Shown: positions 62,718 to 64,000 of the stretch, in pieces | Layout of the letters: each line of letters starts with the position of its first letter | How positions within the stretch are numbered: position 1 is the stretch's first letter | Assembly: GCF_001612725.1 (NCBI RefSeq) | Contig: NZ_BDAZ01000070.1 | Coordinates: 1 to 64,000 of the forward strand | Length of the DNA: 64,000 nucleotides | Reading direction: 5' to 3' | From: Nocardia anaemiae NBRC 100462 | GTDB lineage: Bacteria; Actinomycetota; Actinomycetes; Mycobacteriales; Mycobacteriaceae | Made by a program: the position numbers and the translations under genes | Notes under the pieces: generated by a model | What the model was told of the DNA's origin: nothing | The model's database searches: none | The model's input: only the letters and a program-made list of their open reading frames with translations

Positions 62718-63200
62718 GTGAGCAGTAGAATTACTGAGGATGGCGCGGCGCGCAAGCTCCAGTCTTTCTTCAAAAACGTGACTGACGACTTTGCATCAAA
62801 GAGAAAAATATTCGAGAACGAGGGTCGCGATCTCGGTAGGCCAGCCGATAACAGCTGGTTCCATAACTATACGAGCGTCTTGAAGAAATATGGATTGGCA
62901 ACACCGGTGAAAGGGAGCGAGAATGGCGTCGTCGTTACCAAGGGGCTGAGTCTCACGGACAAAGGTCGAGCGGTGATATTCAAGGATCAGGGCCTGCAAG
63001 AACCGCCACAGTTGGTGCCACAGCCTATCGCTTCGCCTACTACCCCAGCCATAGCACATCGTGAGGTACAAGAGACCACCCCGGCCGGTGTCCTAGCTGG
63101 CATCCTTTCTGAGATTGAATCCTACAATGCGGGTCCATCTCCCTGGGAGATCGTGATTAACGACGTTCATATTAGGAAGAAAGGAGCGCCGATGGAATAG
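62718..63200 (+). CDS. Hypothetical protein, winged-helix-like
   Basis: 160 residues from the GTG at 62718 (GGAGG ten bases before). The middle part, NSWFHNYTSVLKKYGLATPV followed by VVVTKGLSLTDKGRAVIF, resembles the end of a winged-helix domain (the LTxKGR element). The rest is a Pro/Thr-rich linker and a short C-terminal helix with strand, WEIVINDVHIRKKG. The codon use is low in GC for this genome. It could be a small regulator or toxin/antitoxin-type protein of the element; I cannot assign it. Confidence 0.6.
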   Translation: MSSRITEDGAARKLQSFFKNVTDDFASKRKIFENEGRDLGRPADNSWFHNYTSVLKKYGLATPVKGSENGVVVTKGLSLTDKGRAVIFKDQGLQEPPQLVPQPIASPTTPAIAHREVQETTPAGVLAGILSEIESYNAGPSPWEIVINDVHIRKKGAPME

Positions 63201-63555
63201 GGTGGGCCTGTTGTGCCTATTCGCCCAAGCAAGGGATGGCCTTGGAAACCACCAGAAACGTCGTGAGACACTGGTAAGACCCTTGCTTGGACGGATGAGC
63301 ATAACGTCCTCAGATGCCGCGCACCGCTAGTATGGAATTAAAGAACCGAGGAATTCGCGTTAGCGCCGTACGCACAATCAATCTATGTACTTTACTATAA
63401 ATTTGCACGAGCCATTTGTCAATATTGCTAAGGTAGTGACTTCCAATACTGCCTTGCGCTTTCATACCTACATTAAGACGTATCTACCGCGCGGTTGCGG
63501 GTGAGGTAATCGACTTATTGACCAACGCTGGCACCACCCCCCATTTTACAATATC
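63201..63555. other. Gap with an 11-bp inverted repeat
   Basis: No gene is supported in these 355 bases. CCAAGCAAGGG at 63225-63235 and its inverted copy at 63280-63290 are separated by 44 bases, starting 25 bases after the stop of the preceding gene. This may be a long-loop terminator or binding site. Confidence 0.45.
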
Positions 63556-64000
63556 ATGAGAAAGTCAAGAATTAAGAGAGGAATCGCTAGTATTGGGGAT
63601 GCACAAGACCTCCCTATACGTTTGTCGGTTGAACGGGGCATCATCGGTACCGTTAGGGATACCGCGCTCACTTGTCAGTATTCGAAAAACGCGGGCGCAG
63701 ACAGGCGAGCTGCTAACGTATGGCGACTATTTACAGTATTTGCACTCTTCGGCGTAATAATTGCCGCAGGTTGGATAGTATGGATCGTAAGCACAGATCG
63801 TGATCCCAACTGGCACACCCTGGCAGCCAAGACTGTATTTACAGCTTCTCTTTCAGGTTTCGCGATCTATGCATCTAGGCAGTCCAGTGAGCATCGTCGC
63901 GCCCAGCGGCACGCAGAAGAGATGGCCGCTCAGCTGGCTGCTCTTAAGCCATATTTAGGAGATATAGAAGATGCCGCAAAACGAGATCAGCTTTCAGCCG
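63556..64000 (+). CDS. Membrane protein, 3' end cut by window edge
   Basis: An open frame of 148 codons runs from the ATG at 63556 to the window end without a stop. It encodes a basic N-terminus (MRKSRIKRGIASIGDAQDLP), a soluble part, then two hydrophobic helices (LFTVFALFGVIIAAGWIVWI and TVFTASLSGFAIYASRQSSE) and the start of a coiled region rich in Ala, Glu and Arg (RAQRHAEEMAAQLAALKPYL). The two-helix hairpin plus coil is common among phage- or element-borne membrane proteins, but I do not know the family. The SD is poor. Confidence 0.7.
   Translation, partial: MRKSRIKRGIASIGDAQDLPIRLSVERGIIGTVRDTALTCQYSKNAGADRRAANVWRLFTVFALFGVIIAAGWIVWIVSTDRDPNWHTLAAKTVFTASLSGFAIYASRQSSEHRRAQRHAEEMAAQLAALKPYLGDIEDAAKRDQLSA

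Larger units (their letters stand above)
40932..64000. mobile_element. Integrative element inserted at tRNA-Arg(CCT), right end outside window
   Basis: The tRNA 3' end is followed immediately by a large serine recombinase gene pointing toward it, then an ImmA/IrrE peptidase with an XRE repressor, a probable conjugation operon (RHH protein, methyltransferase, replication-relaxation protein, transfer ATPase, membrane proteins, OmpA-like lipoprotein) and cargo genes. Several stretches (about 42000-44500, 49080-49250, 53000-55150, 62450-64000) are visibly richer in A+T than the chromosomal part. No second copy of the tRNA 3' sequence appears before 64000, so the right attachment site was not found and the extent is a minimum. 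No relaxase or replication initiator was recognised, so autonomous transfer is inferred, not shown. Confidence 0.8.

Noticed and set aside
62718..64000. Right attachment site of the element within the window
   Set aside because: No second copy of the tRNA 3' sequence (around GGTTCGAATCCTGC) was seen, so no right end is claimed.
1..64000. CRISPR arrays and insertion sequences
   Set aside because: No regularly spaced identical repeats and no transposase were seen. The only tandem repeats are inside protein-coding genes.

Overview
The window is high-GC actinobacterial DNA that best fits Nocardia or a close relative. The evidence is an XRE/DUF5753-DUF397 regulator pair, a SCO5389-family protein, an NmtR-like ArsR sensor coupled to a metal exporter, a secreted NlpC/P60 protein, and very large NRPS genes. 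The species is an inference from gene content; no rRNA is present.

Layout. 1-3083: small actinobacterial genes (two unknown overlapping genes, HTH/DUF5753 + DUF397, Uma2-type nuclease, a DUF397 remnant). 3084-4563: a PspA/IM30-like membrane protein with an apparent homopolymer frameshift at its 5' end, preceded by a possible small unlisted ORF. 4560-27488: a compact NRPS locus on the minus strand, made of a regulator with a LuxR-type C-terminal HTH and two NRPSs. Read in order of synthesis, the domains are A-T-C-A-T-C-(vestigial A) on the first protein and A-T-C-A-T-C-A-T-E-C-(half C)-A-T-TE on the second. Six A domains look intact, so a hexapeptide is predicted, with a D residue at position 5 and Thr at position 6. 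27562-40397: chromosomal genes (M23 peptidase, nitronate monooxygenase, SCO5389-family protein, HD protein, acyl-CoA synthetase, ArsR plus His-rich CDF exporter, NlpC/P60, ParA/ParB-like pair, acyl-CoA dehydrogenase, Gly-rich membrane protein), ending at tRNA-Arg(CCT), 40856-40931.

From the tRNA to the window end lies an integrated mobile element. A large serine recombinase has its C-terminus encoded antisense through the tRNA. It forms a tight unit with a small resolvase-domain protein, an ImmA/IrrE peptidase and an XRE repressor. Next is a minus-strand operon that looks conjugative: RHH protein, MT-A70 DNA methyltransferase, replication-relaxation protein, coupling/transfer ATPase, small basic protein, membrane proteins and an OmpA-like lipoprotein. 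A shared 18-bp operator-like motif precedes both the repressor unit and the transfer operon. No relaxase and no right attachment site were recognised, so the element probably continues past 64000.

The cargo at 56088-62418 is the most unusual part. It holds a NUDIX hydrolase, a PfkB-fold protein that has lost the catalytic Asp, a cupin-like protein, a radical SAM/SPASM enzyme, a nucleotide-kinase-like ATPase with a zinc LID, a zinc-finger/XRE/TPR-type regulator and an alpha/beta hydrolase. The families suggest chemistry on a nucleotide or sugar-phosphate, but the product is unknown. The right end (62419-64000) is AT-rich and carries a winged-helix-like protein and a membrane protein that runs off the window.
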